From NCBI GenBank assembly GCA_043554545.1, contig CP121337.1, forward strand, positions 3,224,001-3,288,000: 64,000 nt of DNA, given 5' to 3'. The position numbers were made by a program, and so were the translations under genes. Origin of the DNA: UBA7330 sp043554545. Its GTDB lineage: Bacteria; Bacteroidota; Bacteroidia; Cytophagales; Cyclobacteriaceae. Below, piece after piece: positions 16,719 to 26,433 of this stretch; the stretch's first letter is position 1; every line of letters starts with the position of its first letter. The notes under the pieces are model-generated. The model had not been told where the DNA came from, did no database searches, and saw only the letters and a list, made by a program, of their open reading frames with translations.

Positions 16719-19037
16719 ATGGGAAAGAATCTGGTAATTGTTGAGTCACCTGCTAAAGCAAAGACTATCGAAGGATACCTTGGGAAAGATTATGAAGTGC
16801 TCTCCTCATATGGACATGTACGCGATCTTCCCCGTGGTGATTTTGCGATTGATATTGAAAATAATTTTGAGCCTACCTATAAGGTATCGGCTGATAAAAA
16901 GGACATTGTCAAGCAACTAAAAAAGTTAGCTGCCAAAGCTGAGACTGTCTTTCTGGCTTCGGATGATGACCGGGAAGGAGAGGCCATCTCCTGGCACCTA
17001 TCGCAGGCACTGGAACTCAACGACAGCAATACCCGCAGGATTGTTTTTCGGGAGATCACCAAAAACGCCATCCAGAATGCTTTGTTAAACCCACGAGGCA
17101 TCGATATAGATCTCGTGAACGCCCAGCAAGCCAGGCGGATTCTCGATCGACTAGTGGGTTATGAATTATCCCCAATTCTTTGGAAAAAAATTAAGACAGG
17201 CCTTTCTGCAGGCCGTGTTCAGTCAGTAGCTGTCAGGATCGTGGTGGAGCGTGAACGAGAAATTGAAAAATTTACGCCTGTTTCCTCTTTCAAGATTGCA
17301 GCGCTTTTTGATTTGGGCGATGATAAAATCTTAAAAGCTGAGTTGCCATCCAAATTTAAGACGGAAGGTGATGCAGAGGCTTTTTTAAAGAATTGTGTAG
17401 GTGCTTCTTTCACCATTGAAAACCTGGAGACCAAACCGGCAAAGAAATCTCCGGCGCCACCTTTTACGACTTCTACCCTTCAGCAGGAAGCAAGTAGGAA
17501 GTTGAGCTTTCCCGTTTCCCTGACCATGTCGGTAGCCCAAAAGCTTTATGAAGCAGGAAAGATTTCCTATATGAGAACTGACTCCCTTAACCTCTCACAG
17601 GAGGCCATCAAGAGTGCTAAAAGCCAAATCAGCAGTAGCTACGGAAAAGAATTTGTTCAGGAAAGACACTTCAAGACCAAGAGCCAGGGCGCACAGGAAG
17701 CTCACGAAGCCATCAGGCCTACTGACTTTTCTGTTACCTCAGCTGGAAAAGAAGGTGCTGAACAAAGGCTTTATGAGTTGATTTGGAAGCGAGCGATTGC
17801 TTCGCAGATGGCCGATGCGCAGCTCGAAAAGACGACTGCCACGATTGGTATTTCTACGACCCCGGAAAAGCTCGTTGCCCACGGTGAGGTAGTGAAGTTT
17901 GAAGGTTTCCTAAAGGTTTACATCGAATCTACGGATGACGAGGATGATGACGAGCAGAAGCAAGGCATGCTACCTCCTATCTCTGTGGGGCAAGACCTCA
18001 ACCTGAAACGCATGATTGCCAAAGAAGGGTTTACCCGACATGCACCCAGATACACGGAGGCCAGCCTGGTGAAAAAACTGGAAGAAATGGGCATTGGAAG
18101 ACCATCTACCTATGCTCCTACGATTTCTACCATCATCAAGCGAACATATGTAGAGAAAGAAAGTCGGGAAGGAACGGAAAGAAATTATCAGGAGCTTATC
18201 CTGGCAGATGACAAAATCGCGCAGCACCAACGAACAGAAAATACCGGTGCGGAAAAGAATAAACTCTTCCCTACGAATACGGGGATTGTCGTGAATGATT
18301 TCCTGGTGCAATACTTTCCCAATGTCATTGACTTCTCTTTTACTGCCAAAGTAGAAGAAGAGTTTGACCACATCGCTACCGGAAAGGTCAACTGGACAGA
18401 AATGATCAAGAATTTCTATAGCCAGTTTCATCCGTTGGTAGAGGATACCGCTCAGATCAAAAGAAGCGATGCTGTGGCTGCCCGAGAGATCGGTACAGAT
18501 CCCAAAAGCGGGAAGATGATCTATGGTAAATTGGGTAAATATGGTGCTTATGTTCAGATTGGTGAGCTGGAAGAGGAAGAAAAGCCGAAATACGCAAGCC
18601 TACGGGCAGGGCAGTTACTGGAAAACATCACCCTCGAAGATGCACTGGAATTGTTTAAGTTGCCACGTGAAGTTGGCACCTTTGAAGATCAACCCATGGT
18701 GGCTGCTATCGGGCGATTTGGCCCTTACATCCGTCATGATGGAAAATTTGTCTCTCTGAAAAAAGAACAGGATCCCTTATCCATTACCGAGGAAGAAGCT
18801 GTACAGCTGATCCTGGAAAAACGGGAGCAGGATGCCAATAAATACATCAAAACCTTCGATGAAGATGGTGAAGTATTTGTGCTGAATGGCAGGTACGGCC
18901 CTTACATCAAGTTTGGCAAGAAAAATGTCAAGATTCCTAAAGACAAGGTACCTGAAGAGCTCACTTTTGAGGAATGTAAAGAGCTTGCAGAAAATGCTCC
19001 TGAGAAAAAAGGGCGATTTAGTAGGAAGAAATCCTAA
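16719..19037 (+). CDS. topA: DNA topoisomerase I
   Basis: This 772-aa type IA topoisomerase relaxes negative supercoils. The TOPRIM domain starts at residue 4 (LVIVESPAKAKTIEGYLG) with DDDREGEAI near residue 85. The active-site Tyr is in GKISYMRTDS. GRVQSVAVRIV and MGIGRPSTYAPTI are present. The C-terminus has three short repeats (GKYGAYVQIG, GRFGPYIRHDG, GRYGPYIKFG) and a basic tail, with no zinc-finger cysteine clusters, as in many Bacteroidota. AAGGAGG ends one base before the ATG, too close for a standard Shine-Dalgarno site. It converges with dnaN across a 200-base gap. Confidence 0.98.
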   Translation: MGKNLVIVESPAKAKTIEGYLGKDYEVLSSYGHVRDLPRGDFAIDIENNFEPTYKVSADKKDIVKQLKKLAAKAETVFLASDDDREGEAISWHLSQALELNDSNTRRIVFREITKNAIQNALLNPRGIDIDLVNAQQARRILDRLVGYELSPILWKKIKTGLSAGRVQSVAVRIVVEREREIEKFTPVSSFKIAALFDLGDDKILKAELPSKFKTEGDAEAFLKNCVGASFTIENLETKPAKKSPAPPFTTSTLQQEASRKLSFPVSLTMSVAQKLYEAGKISYMRTDSLNLSQEAIKSAKSQISSSYGKEFVQERHFKTKSQGAQEAHEAIRPTDFSVTSAGKEGAEQRLYELIWKRAIASQMADAQLEKTTATIGISTTPEKLVAHGEVVKFEGFLKVYIESTDDEDDDEQKQGMLPPISVGQDLNLKRMIAKEGFTRHAPRYTEASLVKKLEEMGIGRPSTYAPTISTIIKRTYVEKESREGTERNYQELILADDKIAQHQRTENTGAEKNKLFPTNTGIVVNDFLVQYFPNVIDFSFTAKVEEEFDHIATGKVNWTEMIKNFYSQFHPLVEDTAQIKRSDAVAAREIGTDPKSGKMIYGKLGKYGAYVQIGELEEEEKPKYASLRAGQLLENITLEDALELFKLPREVGTFEDQPMVAAIGRFGPYIRHDGKFVSLKKEQDPLSITEEEAVQLILEKREQDANKYIKTFDEDGEVFVLNGRYGPYIKFGKKNVKIPKDKVPEELTFEECKELAENAPEKKGRFSRKKS

Positions 19038-19240
19038 GCATTTCCTTTCTAATCCTTACGCCTTCGTGCAATGGACAAATAAGCAAAAAATGCTGTCTAC
19101 TACTCAAAAGGAAAGTTGTTAGTTAGCTGAATTTAGTGGTATAACAAACGGTTGCTAATCAAGCTCCTCGCATATTACCAAGGATTTCTATTTGGTATGT
19201 TCGTATCCCCAAAAAGGCTGCTCAAGGATCTATATACCTG

Positions 19241-20365
19241 TTAGACGTAGTTGTTAAGCATCACAGGCATTACCAACATGAGCATGTCTTCATTTTCATC
19301 TTTATCCTTAGGGAGAATGATACCGGCCCTGTTTGGCGCACTTAGTTTCAAGGTCAGATCCTTGGTATCAAGGTTATTCAACATCTCAATCAGGAATTTA
19401 GCATTGAATCCGATTTCAATGTCCTCTCCCTCGTGCTCACATGACAACCTTTCGTTGGCTTCATTGGAGAAGTCCAGGTCTTCCGCAGAGATCATCAGTT
19501 CGCTACCGGTAACTTTTAACCTTACCTGATGCGTCGTTTTGTTTGCATAGATGGCAATCCTTTTGAGTGAGCTCAGTAACTCATCCTTGTTAATGCCGAC
19601 ATCGTTGCTGTTGTCTACCGGAATCACATTTTCATAATCCGGGAATCGCTCATCTATCAGGCGGCAGATCATTTTGATATTGTTGAAGTTGAAAAATGCA
19701 TTAGATGCATTAAACTCCATGTTGACGTTCGTGTTTTCAGAAGGGAGTGTAGTCTTTAACAACGTAAGTGCTTTCCGTGGGATGATCATCGTGTGGCTTT
19801 GATCTGCAGCTACATCCACTCTTCTGTAACGGATCAACCGGTGGCTGTCCGTTGCCACGAAAGTGGTATTGGTTTCATCCAGGTTAACATATACTCCTGT
19901 CATTGCAGGTCTCAGTTCGTCGTTGCTGGTTGCAAAAATGGTATTATTGATCGCCTGAGCCAGTACTTCAGAAGCCATGTTAACAGAATACCCGTCAGAG
20001 ACGGTAGGAATCTTAGGGAAGTCCGTGGCGTTTTCCCCTGATAGTTTATATCGTCCGTTATCGGAATTGATCTCGATGCTATAGGTATCTAAATCGATAG
20101 AGAAAGTAACCGGCTGCTCCGGCAGGTTTCTCAATGTTTCCATCAATATTTTGGCGGGTATGGCGATGCTGCCATCCTCTTTGGCTTCAACTTCCATCTC
20201 GGTGATCATGCTTGTTTGCAGGTCAGAAGCCGTGATTGTCAGCGTGCCTGAGGTAATCTCAAACAGAAAGTTTTCTAAGATAGGAACTACCGGATTTGTT
20301 GTGATCACTCCATTGATCGCAGACACTTGTTTGAGCAGAAAGGAAGAAGATACAATAAACTTCAT
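19241..20365 (-). CDS. dnaN: DNA polymerase III beta subunit (sliding clamp)
   Basis: This 374-aa clamp protein opens MKFIVSSSFLLKQVSAINGVI and holds three clamp domains. The internal segments ATDSHRLIRYRRVD and RFPDYENVIP are typical, and the C-terminus reads LMLVMPVMLNNYV. It forms a dimeric ring that tethers the replicative polymerase. It lies downstream of gldA-gldF-gldG and the DUF4340 gene, a familiar order in Bacteroidota. The 142-base upstream gap may hold its own promoter; a TAAATTTG sits there on the minus strand but has no paired -33 element. Confidence 0.97.
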   Translation of the reverse strand: MKFIVSSSFLLKQVSAINGVITTNPVVPILENFLFEITSGTLTITASDLQTSMITEMEVEAKEDGSIAIPAKILMETLRNLPEQPVTFSIDLDTYSIEINSDNGRYKLSGENATDFPKIPTVSDGYSVNMASEVLAQAINNTIFATSNDELRPAMTGVYVNLDETNTTFVATDSHRLIRYRRVDVAADQSHTMIIPRKALTLLKTTLPSENTNVNMEFNASNAFFNFNNIKMICRLIDERFPDYENVIPVDNSNDVGINKDELLSSLKRIAIYANKTTHQVRLKVTGSELMISAEDLDFSNEANERLSCEHEGEDIEIGFNAKFLIEMLNNLDTKDLTLKLSAPNRAGIILPKDKDENEDMLMLVMPVMLNNYV

Positions 20366-20507
20366 GTGTATATTATTTATTTTTTATCGGTCACATGGAA
20401 TTCATCCTGAAAGTTTTCGGGACTCATTTCATCCGTACAGCGATTTCGATAGTTGAATCGGGCGTCAAATTTAAGCAAAAATTCTACTTATGAGGCATAA
20501 AATTCAC

Positions 20508-21419
20508 TTACTCTTTTGACTGCAATTCCTCTTGCCTGGAAAGGATTTGATTTACCCTGTTGCTCTCCAGTACCATCAGTTCTCCTTTTGGATTCGTAAT
20601 CAATTGATAGGGGGCGTTTCCGATAGGTGGAAAAAAGAACAATTGCCTTGGGTCTTCGCTCCTGATCGAGTTGATCGTCAGGGTAGCCAATGGTGTTGTC
20701 CGACTCAGGCTGTCATAGACAGGGAATTTATTCGCCGAAATGATTTCATTGACTTCGAATACCTGAAACTGGTTCAGGTAATCTACCACCTGTGAGCTAT
20801 CGATCGCGCTGACTCCTTCCACAACAAAAAACTGCCCATTAAAAGTAATGGAGATGTCGGACAGGTCAGGCTCCTCATAATCAAGCACCAAAGACTTAAT
20901 GGACCTCCAGTTTTCATCCATGACCATTCGGTCACGCCATTGGTTTTCAGAAAGTTCAAAGATTCCTCCCAGGTATTCATTGTATCCAGGTATTTCTACC
21001 TCATAGCTTTGTCCACTGGCAGGAAGGTGAAAATATGTTCTGGTCTTTGTGGGGTTGCTAAAAACAAGAAACTCCTTGTTTATACCTCCGGTAATGGACA
21101 CAGCCACACTGTCCGACGGTATCGCATCCACAAGCTTTCTCACGCTCACCCGCTGAAGGATAGAAAGCAATAACCTCCTCATGCCCTCATCAACCTGGTG
21201 ATCTTCGTTGAGGGTCCATTGCCCACCAGCTCTTTGTATTCGGATTGGTTCCTCGCTTCCAGCAATTATGATTTGATCTACCTGACTGGTATCATTGAGC
21301 GTGAATAATAACCGGTCAGCATGGTCTGTACTCCCGATGCCATCCGATAGCATCAACCATACATTGGCTACCACCAGCAAAGCAATTAAAACGATCAAGC
21401 GCTTATTGGACTTATTCAT
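20508..21419 (-). CDS. DUF4340-like membrane-anchored protein of the gliding ABC locus
   Basis: The 303-aa protein has one N-terminal membrane anchor (RLIVLIALLVVANVWLML). A periplasmic beta-rich region follows, with QIIIAGSEEPIRIQRAGGQWTLN and later similar strand pairs (VLDYEEPDLSDISITFNGQFFVVE). This matches DUF4340 proteins, which often follow GldG. It overlaps gldG by 4 bases, so it is co-translated with the transporter. No catalytic motif is seen. The role is presumed to be accessory to the GldAFG complex. Confidence 0.8.
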   Translation of the reverse strand: MNKSNKRLIVLIALLVVANVWLMLSDGIGSTDHADRLLFTLNDTSQVDQIIIAGSEEPIRIQRAGGQWTLNEDHQVDEGMRRLLLSILQRVSVRKLVDAIPSDSVAVSITGGINKEFLVFSNPTKTRTYFHLPASGQSYEVEIPGYNEYLGGIFELSENQWRDRMVMDENWRSIKSLVLDYEEPDLSDISITFNGQFFVVEGVSAIDSSQVVDYLNQFQVFEVNEIISANKFPVYDSLSRTTPLATLTINSIRSEDPRQLFFFPPIGNAPYQLITNPKGELMVLESNRVNQILSRQEELQSKE

Positions 21420-23098
21420 TTCGCATGTCTGATTTTCCTCAGATAAAATTTAAGTACCCCAAATACAACCAATAACAACAGCGGGGCTACCATGTTGATT
21501 ACCTGCCACATGGTTCTTTGTTCCTTTACCAATGCTTTGTCCAGTGGTCTTATTTGTATCTCTTTGGCACGTGCCTGTATTAATCCTGAATCATCCATCA
21601 GGTATTCCATCAGGTTCATGATTAATGTTTCATTCGCATAGTTTTCCCTTGTATAGGGATCCACCCCAAGTGGTAGCGGATTGCCCGTCTCAAGGTCCAG
21701 TTCATTTCGGATAAGGTCGCCATCTGCGATCACCACCATCTTTGTTTCCAGGCCATCAGGCCTGAACTCTGACTGGTCAAACCCTCCAGGTATAAACCGA
21801 TTTTTATAGAGGGACTGAAAGGCTCCTTCCAGCAGATAACCAATCGGCACTTTCGGGTGCGTAAATTTTTCCGGTAGTAATTCATCCTTCAGGTCATTGT
21901 AGCTCACTCTTACCGGTGCTCCAATCACCTTTGAGTTGGGCGAAGTAAACAAGAGCGGGGTCTTCCTGATTCCATCAGCCTTCACGGAATCAATTCCTGA
22001 AGCAAAGCGTACCTGCAAGGCATCCATGTTTTTGACCAATGGGTGGTCACCATAATTAGTAATGATTGGAAAATAAGGCCACGGCAACATGTTGATCTGT
22101 GGTTGATCTCCGATATTCCCTGCCACCACCGGTGTATTGCCACAGTTAAGGTCTGCCACATAATTGTTGTTGATCCTTAGCCCGTATTTAAACAGCTGAT
22201 CTGTCAGGTTGATCTCATAAGGTACGGCGATCGTGCCTTCACCGGAAGCTTCTGTCATGTTTACCCCGAGGGCATCTAAAAAGTAAAGCAGCTTACCCCC
22301 TTTCATCAGGTATTGGTCCAACAGGTATTTTTCACTCTCTGTAAAAGGAGTCGTAGGCTTGGTCATCACGATGAGGTCATAACCACTGAGGGGTACTGTT
22401 CTATTCGGGAGGTTAATTCTAAATAAGTCATATTTTGAAAGCACCAGGTTGGTAAACCCTGCCAGGTCAAGCGTATCTGGCTCATTGTGTCCATAGATCA
22501 TGCCTACCCGCTTTCTGCTGTTCCCGTTGACCAGTGCTATGCCGTTAGCGATTTCGTATTCCAGCCCTTCGATGGATTGGTTAAGCACTTCTTCTATGGA
22601 AGAGGCACGACTACCTTTTAGGAGATTTACTGCCAACTCTTGACCACCCGAAGATATGATCATCCCGGGAAAGACCATGATTTGTGTTTGTCTGCCTTCC
22701 TTTTTCAGGTTGAGGTTACTGGGCTGTAACCCCTGCTCCATCAACCCCTGGTAGTATTGATTTCTTGCCCGCTCACTCTCCGCTTGGGAAGGGTCAATGA
22801 ACCGATAGTCAAGCTTTGCCGTAGTGTATACCGAAAACTCTTCCAGGGTCTCTCTGATCGCCTTTTGAAACCTCAGGAAATTGGAAGGCAGCTCGCCATC
22901 CAGGTAGACTTCTATGTACAGGTCATTTTGTACCTGACTCAACACTTCCTGGGTGGCTGCTGTAATGGTATATCGTTGCTCCTCCGTCATGTCCAGCCGG
23001 ACCCTATACCTCGAGGCCAACTGATCGATGAGTATAAGCACCAGAATGACCAGCACCAGCTTCAACCAAAGGTTCCATTTGTAGTTATCGATCCTCAT
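21416..23098 (-). CDS. gldG: Gliding-associated ABC transporter substrate-binding-like protein GldG
   Basis: This 560-aa protein has an N-terminal transmembrane helix (LWLKLVLVILVLILIDQLAS) and a C-terminal one (MWQVINMVAPLLLLVVFGVLKFYLR). Between them is a large periplasmic domain with VRLDMTEEQRYTIT, YRFIDPSQAESERA and DLIVMTKPTTPFTESEKYLLDQYLMKGGKLLYFLD. This is the GldG architecture. With GldA and GldF it forms an ABC system needed for gliding in Flavobacterium; its role elsewhere is unclear. It overlaps gldF and the DUF4340 gene by 4 bases each. Confidence 0.9.
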   Translation of the reverse strand: MRIDNYKWNLWLKLVLVILVLILIDQLASRYRVRLDMTEEQRYTITAATQEVLSQVQNDLYIEVYLDGELPSNFLRFQKAIRETLEEFSVYTTAKLDYRFIDPSQAESERARNQYYQGLMEQGLQPSNLNLKKEGRQTQIMVFPGMIISSGGQELAVNLLKGSRASSIEEVLNQSIEGLEYEIANGIALVNGNSRKRVGMIYGHNEPDTLDLAGFTNLVLSKYDLFRINLPNRTVPLSGYDLIVMTKPTTPFTESEKYLLDQYLMKGGKLLYFLDALGVNMTEASGEGTIAVPYEINLTDQLFKYGLRINNNYVADLNCGNTPVVAGNIGDQPQINMLPWPYFPIITNYGDHPLVKNMDALQVRFASGIDSVKADGIRKTPLLFTSPNSKVIGAPVRVSYNDLKDELLPEKFTHPKVPIGYLLEGAFQSLYKNRFIPGGFDQSEFRPDGLETKMVVIADGDLIRNELDLETGNPLPLGVDPYTRENYANETLIMNLMEYLMDDSGLIQARAKEIQIRPLDKALVKEQRTMWQVINMVAPLLLLVVFGVLKFYLRKIRHAK

Positions 23099-23820
23099 CT
23101 CCTCAATCCCAGGGTTAAATAAGTGATCAATAGCATTACTGTTGTCACACTAATGAAGTAGCTGACATCCACCAGGTCTACCAGGCCTTTACTTAAGGTG
23201 GTATAATGTGATACGATTCCCAGTTGTGTGAGTAGATATGACCAATCAGACCATAGATTTATAGTTGCCAATGAGTCAAAACCAGAATAGAAGAAAAAGC
23301 ATAAAAAGGCAGCCAGGATAAACGACACAATTTGGTTGCCCGTCACGGCAGATGCAAGAATGCCAATGGCTGTAAATACGCCACCCAGAAGCAGCAGTCC
23401 AATGTAGGAGCCCATGATTCCTGGGGTATCCAGGTTACCTTTTGGAATCCCCAGCTCACTAAGTGAGTAGTAATAGATGAGCGTTGGCAGCACAGAAAAA
23501 AAGACAAGGAAAAAACCTGCAAAAAACTTACCCAGTATGATGTCTAAACTTCTGATTGGCAGGGTATAGAGCAATTCTAAGGTTCCATTTCTTTTCTCTT
23601 CTGCAAAAGACTTCATCGTGATGGCCGGGATCAGGAACATCAGCACGTAGGGCCCCAGGTTAAACAAAGTCTCCATGCTGGCATATCCATAATCCAGCAC
23701 ATTGGTCTCCGGGAAGATCCACATCAGCAGGCCTATGCCGGAGAGGAAAACACCGATAACAATGTAGGCAATCAGGCTATCCAGGAACTCATTCACCTCT
23801 TTAAGAAAAATACTAATCAA
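23095..23820 (-). CDS. gldF: Gliding-associated ABC transporter permease GldF
   Basis: This 241-aa permease has about six membrane segments and the ABC-2 type signature region MKSFAEEKRNGTLELLYTLPI. The start is TTG at 23818-23820, since no ATG occurs before residue 33. The N-terminus (ISIFLKEVNEFLDSLIAYI) would be cut by any later start. On the minus strand AAAGGAGG ends five bases before this TTG, a strong Shine-Dalgarno site that is uncommon in Bacteroidota. The gene overlaps the end of gldA by 8 bases, and the site lies inside gldA. Confidence 0.92.
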   Translation of the reverse strand: MISIFLKEVNEFLDSLIAYIVIGVFLSGIGLLMWIFPETNVLDYGYASMETLFNLGPYVLMFLIPAITMKSFAEEKRNGTLELLYTLPIRSLDIILGKFFAGFFLVFFSVLPTLIYYYSLSELGIPKGNLDTPGIMGSYIGLLLLGGVFTAIGILASAVTGNQIVSFILAAFLCFFFYSGFDSLATINLWSDWSYLLTQLGIVSHYTTLSKGLVDLVDVSYFISVTTVMLLITYLTLGLRR

Positions 23821-24724
23821 CTTGACCTCCTTTCGTCAACCCCTGAAAGATTTCTTCTAAAGACTTATCTGCCTTTTTGAGGCTTACGAGTGGCAAACCC
23901 TGCTCAGAGGTAATGCGCAACAATTCTGCCCTTAGGTTGGCCTCTTCAGATTCTACCAGATAGGTAAATTGTCCATACTCCTTCACCTGAAAGCCCGCTG
24001 ATTCAAAAACTGTTTGGTCTATGGTGGCTTCAAATTCCAGAATCATCCCTTTGCTATCTGCCTGACCTGATTTGATCTTTTCTAATTTATCATTCGCTAC
24101 GATATTTCCCCTGTCGATGATCACCACCTGGTCACACAATGCTTCCACTTCCTGCATGATGTGTGTAGAGAGTAGGATGGTCTTGTCCCTACCGGCCTGC
24201 TTGATTACTTCTCTGATTTCCACAATCTGATTGGGATCAAGTCCGGAAGTAGGCTCATCGAGGATTAATATCTCAGGATCATGAATCAGTGCTTTTGCCA
24301 ACCCCACTCTTTGTCTATACCCTTTTGAAAGCGCCCTGATCTTCTTGTGTGATTCCCGTTCCAGCCCGCACAATTGAATCACATCCGCTACCCTGGCCTT
24401 CACCCCGCCCAGGTGATACATCCCACCAATAAACGTCAGGAATTCTCTGATATACATGTCCAAGTAGAGTGGATTATTTTCTGGTAAGTACCCGGTGATC
24501 TTCTTCACCTGCATCGGCTCCTCCAGTACATCGATGCCTTCTACCCATATCTTACCACTGTTTGGCCGGATATATCCGGTGATCATTTTCATGGTCGTGG
24601 ACTTTCCCGCGCCGTTTGGCCCCAGAAATCCGGTGATCACTCCTTTCTTGGCTTCAAAAGAAATGTCATTGACTGCGGTCTGTACACCATAGTTCTTTGT
24701 TAAATGATCAATTTTTATTGACAT
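23813..24724 (-). CDS. gldA: Gliding-associated ABC transporter ATPase GldA
   Basis: This 303-aa ATPase has Walker A GPNGAGKST near residue 34, the signature LSKGYRQRVGLAKALIHDP near 136-154, Walker B LILDEPTSGLD and the switch His in LSTHIMQEV. A C-terminal extension of about 90 residues after the core is usual for GldA. It energises GldF/GldG. The product should sit at the cytoplasmic face of the inner membrane. It is the first gene of the gldA-gldF-gldG-DUF4340 transcript and diverges from the FMN reductase gene. Confidence 0.93.
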   Translation of the reverse strand: MSIKIDHLTKNYGVQTAVNDISFEAKKGVITGFLGPNGAGKSTTMKMITGYIRPNSGKIWVEGIDVLEEPMQVKKITGYLPENNPLYLDMYIREFLTFIGGMYHLGGVKARVADVIQLCGLERESHKKIRALSKGYRQRVGLAKALIHDPEILILDEPTSGLDPNQIVEIREVIKQAGRDKTILLSTHIMQEVEALCDQVVIIDRGNIVANDKLEKIKSGQADSKGMILEFEATIDQTVFESAGFQVKEYGQFTYLVESEEANLRAELLRITSEQGLPLVSLKKADKSLEEIFQGLTKGGQVD

Positions 24725-24822
24725 TTTTCAGAATTAGGGTGTTTAAGTCTTACTAAAATGGATGGAAGTGTAATATTCAAAGCACAGGGAATTTAATTCC
24801 AGCGATATGGCTTTATCTTTAG

Positions 24823-24834
24823 CACAATATTGTG
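24823..24834. promoter_or_regulatory. 12-bp perfect palindrome between divergent genes
   Basis: CACAATATTGTG lies midway in the 175-base gap between leftward gldA and the rightward FMN reductase gene. It is a possible operator because both genes would start from this gap. No matching regulator is encoded nearby, and a 12-bp AT-centred palindrome can arise by chance. Confidence 0.25.
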
Positions 24835-24899
24835 TGATTTTATTTTTAAACACAAACGTAAAATACTTGTTGAGCAGTATAATAAACTGTAATTAATTC

Positions 24900-25424
24900 A
24901 TGATCACCATTGTAAGTAGTACCAATCGAAATGATTCTGTCTCCTATCAGCTCAGCCAGCGCTATCAGGCCATACTGGAAACGCTTGAAGTTGAGAGTAT
25001 GATCATAGACCTGAACGAATTACCCAATGACTTTACCGTGTCTGCCTTGTATGAAAACTCAGGTAAAAATACTGAATTCAATAAGCTCAGAAATTTTATG
25101 AAGGAGTCAAAAAAATATGTTTTTATCGTACCGGAATATAATGGTTCTTTTCCTGGCGTATTGAAAGCCTTTATCGATGGGTTGGAATATCCGAATACGT
25201 TTAAAGACAAAAAGTGTGCACTGGTGGGGTTGTCCTCTGGGTTACAGGGTGGTGGACTCGCGCTCAGCCACCTGACAGATATCTTTAATTACTGTGGTAT
25301 GCACGTATTGGCGCAAAAGCCCAAGCTTGCCAGGATTGAGTCTAATATGGATGGCACACAGATTACCAATAAACTGTATTTGGAACTGCTGCGAGCGCAG
25401 GCAGAGGCGTTGGTTGCTTTTTAA
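24900..25424 (+). CDS. NADPH-dependent FMN reductase family protein
   Basis: This 174-aa flavodoxin-fold protein shows the phosphate-binding start ITIVSSTNRNDSVSYQLSQRY, the middle motif FIVPEYNGSFPGVLKAFIDGLEYP and the strand KKCALVGLSSGLQGG. This pattern is that of the ArsH/azoreductase/chromate-reductase-like FMN reductases, which reduce FMN or quinones with NAD(P)H in the cytosol. It is a single gene, converging with the Nif3-like gene. The physiological substrate is unknown. Confidence 0.9.
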   Translation: MITIVSSTNRNDSVSYQLSQRYQAILETLEVESMIIDLNELPNDFTVSALYENSGKNTEFNKLRNFMKESKKYVFIVPEYNGSFPGVLKAFIDGLEYPNTFKDKKCALVGLSSGLQGGGLALSHLTDIFNYCGMHVLAQKPKLARIESNMDGTQITNKLYLELLRAQAEALVAF

Positions 25425-25501
25425 GAGGATGTTCAGATATTTGGACATTTCGATATTCCGACTTTGAGATTTTCCGGCAGTTCAGACTTGTGACGGTAAT
25501 C

Positions 25502-26389
25502 CTAATTTGGAGACCAAAACGGGTCACCTGAAGGGATAAATTCAACAGGCACTTCCGAGATGAAAGTCTTTAGCCAGTCGGCGCAATAATCCATTCCTGC
25601 TTCCTCTGAGTTAGCATGGCCTAATAAAATTAGGCCTTTCTTCATACCTAGCGATGTTGCATCACGGATGTACTCTACTGTCTCCCATTCGGGAACTTCT
25701 CCGGCAATTACTACCTGAACGTCTCCTTTTTGTAAGCTCTTGATCTGGGTGTTGGAGCCTGCCGCACCGAGTACCAATCCAATTTCCGTAACTTCCATGT
25801 CAAGATCTCCCACGACCCTGATTGTAGACTTAGTGAAATTTTCCTTAAGTGATTCTGAAAGAGATTTTAAGGTTGTCTTTGGGATGTCAAAATAAAATTG
25901 ACTGCCATCGCGACTGTAATTTTCCATTCCTAGTTTTGCAACCATCCCTTTGTAGATGCCATCCGGTGAGGTCCGGTGCCAATGGTCATGAAATCTCCAT
26001 ACAACCAATCCATTTTCCTCTATGAATTGCTGTTTGGCTGTTACAATCGGATCGTTTCCATGCCGCAAGGGATTATCCTTATGATCATAAAAGGTGGGCT
26101 CATGCGTAATGATGAAATTTAACCCCTTTGCTTTTGCCTGCTTAAGTACGTCCAGTGTGGCCAGGAAAGTAGTTGCGATACCGGTTACTGCTATGGACCC
26201 ATCCCCACCCTTGTAAGTATCTACGGTTTCTTCTGACCATTCACAGGTAAGATTTGCCTTTATTTTTTCTACTAGCTCATTTGCCATTAAGTCTTTGGGA
26301 CTGGCTGGTCCTTTGGCTGAAGAACTTAAAAATCCAATGAGTGAAATGATCAGCAGCTTGCATATGTGGATGGGCATATCTCGCATCAT
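25502..26389 (-). CDS. Exported Nif3-like dinuclear-metal protein
   Basis: The 295-aa protein resembles the Nif3/YbgI family: SIAVTGIATTFLATLDVLKQA, FIITHEPTFYDHKDN, and near the end ILLGHANSEEAGMDYCADWL. That last segment corresponds to a conserved metal-ligand region. Extra His residues occur in WRFHDHWHRTSPDGI. Unlike usual cytosolic Nif3, it begins with a hydrophobic segment (MPIHICKLLIISLIGFLSSSAKG), suggesting export to the periplasm. Alternative starts at 26389, 26386 and 26377 all keep this segment. Function is unknown; hydrolase activity is possible. Confidence 0.75.
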   Translation of the reverse strand: MMRDMPIHICKLLIISLIGFLSSSAKGPASPKDLMANELVEKIKANLTCEWSEETVDTYKGGDGSIAVTGIATTFLATLDVLKQAKAKGLNFIITHEPTFYDHKDNPLRHGNDPIVTAKQQFIEENGLVVWRFHDHWHRTSPDGIYKGMVAKLGMENYSRDGSQFYFDIPKTTLKSLSESLKENFTKSTIRVVGDLDMEVTEIGLVLGAAGSNTQIKSLQKGDVQVVIAGEVPEWETVEYIRDATSLGMKKGLILLGHANSEEAGMDYCADWLKTFISEVPVEFIPSGDPFWSPN

Positions 26390-26433
26390 TTTTTCATCTA
26401 ATTTCCTTATTTGAGATCATTATTCCAACTGTC

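Noticed and set aside
20466..20473. TAAATTTG as dnaN promoter
   Set aside because: It matches the -7 element but no TTG lies 19-21 bases upstream, so it was not called.
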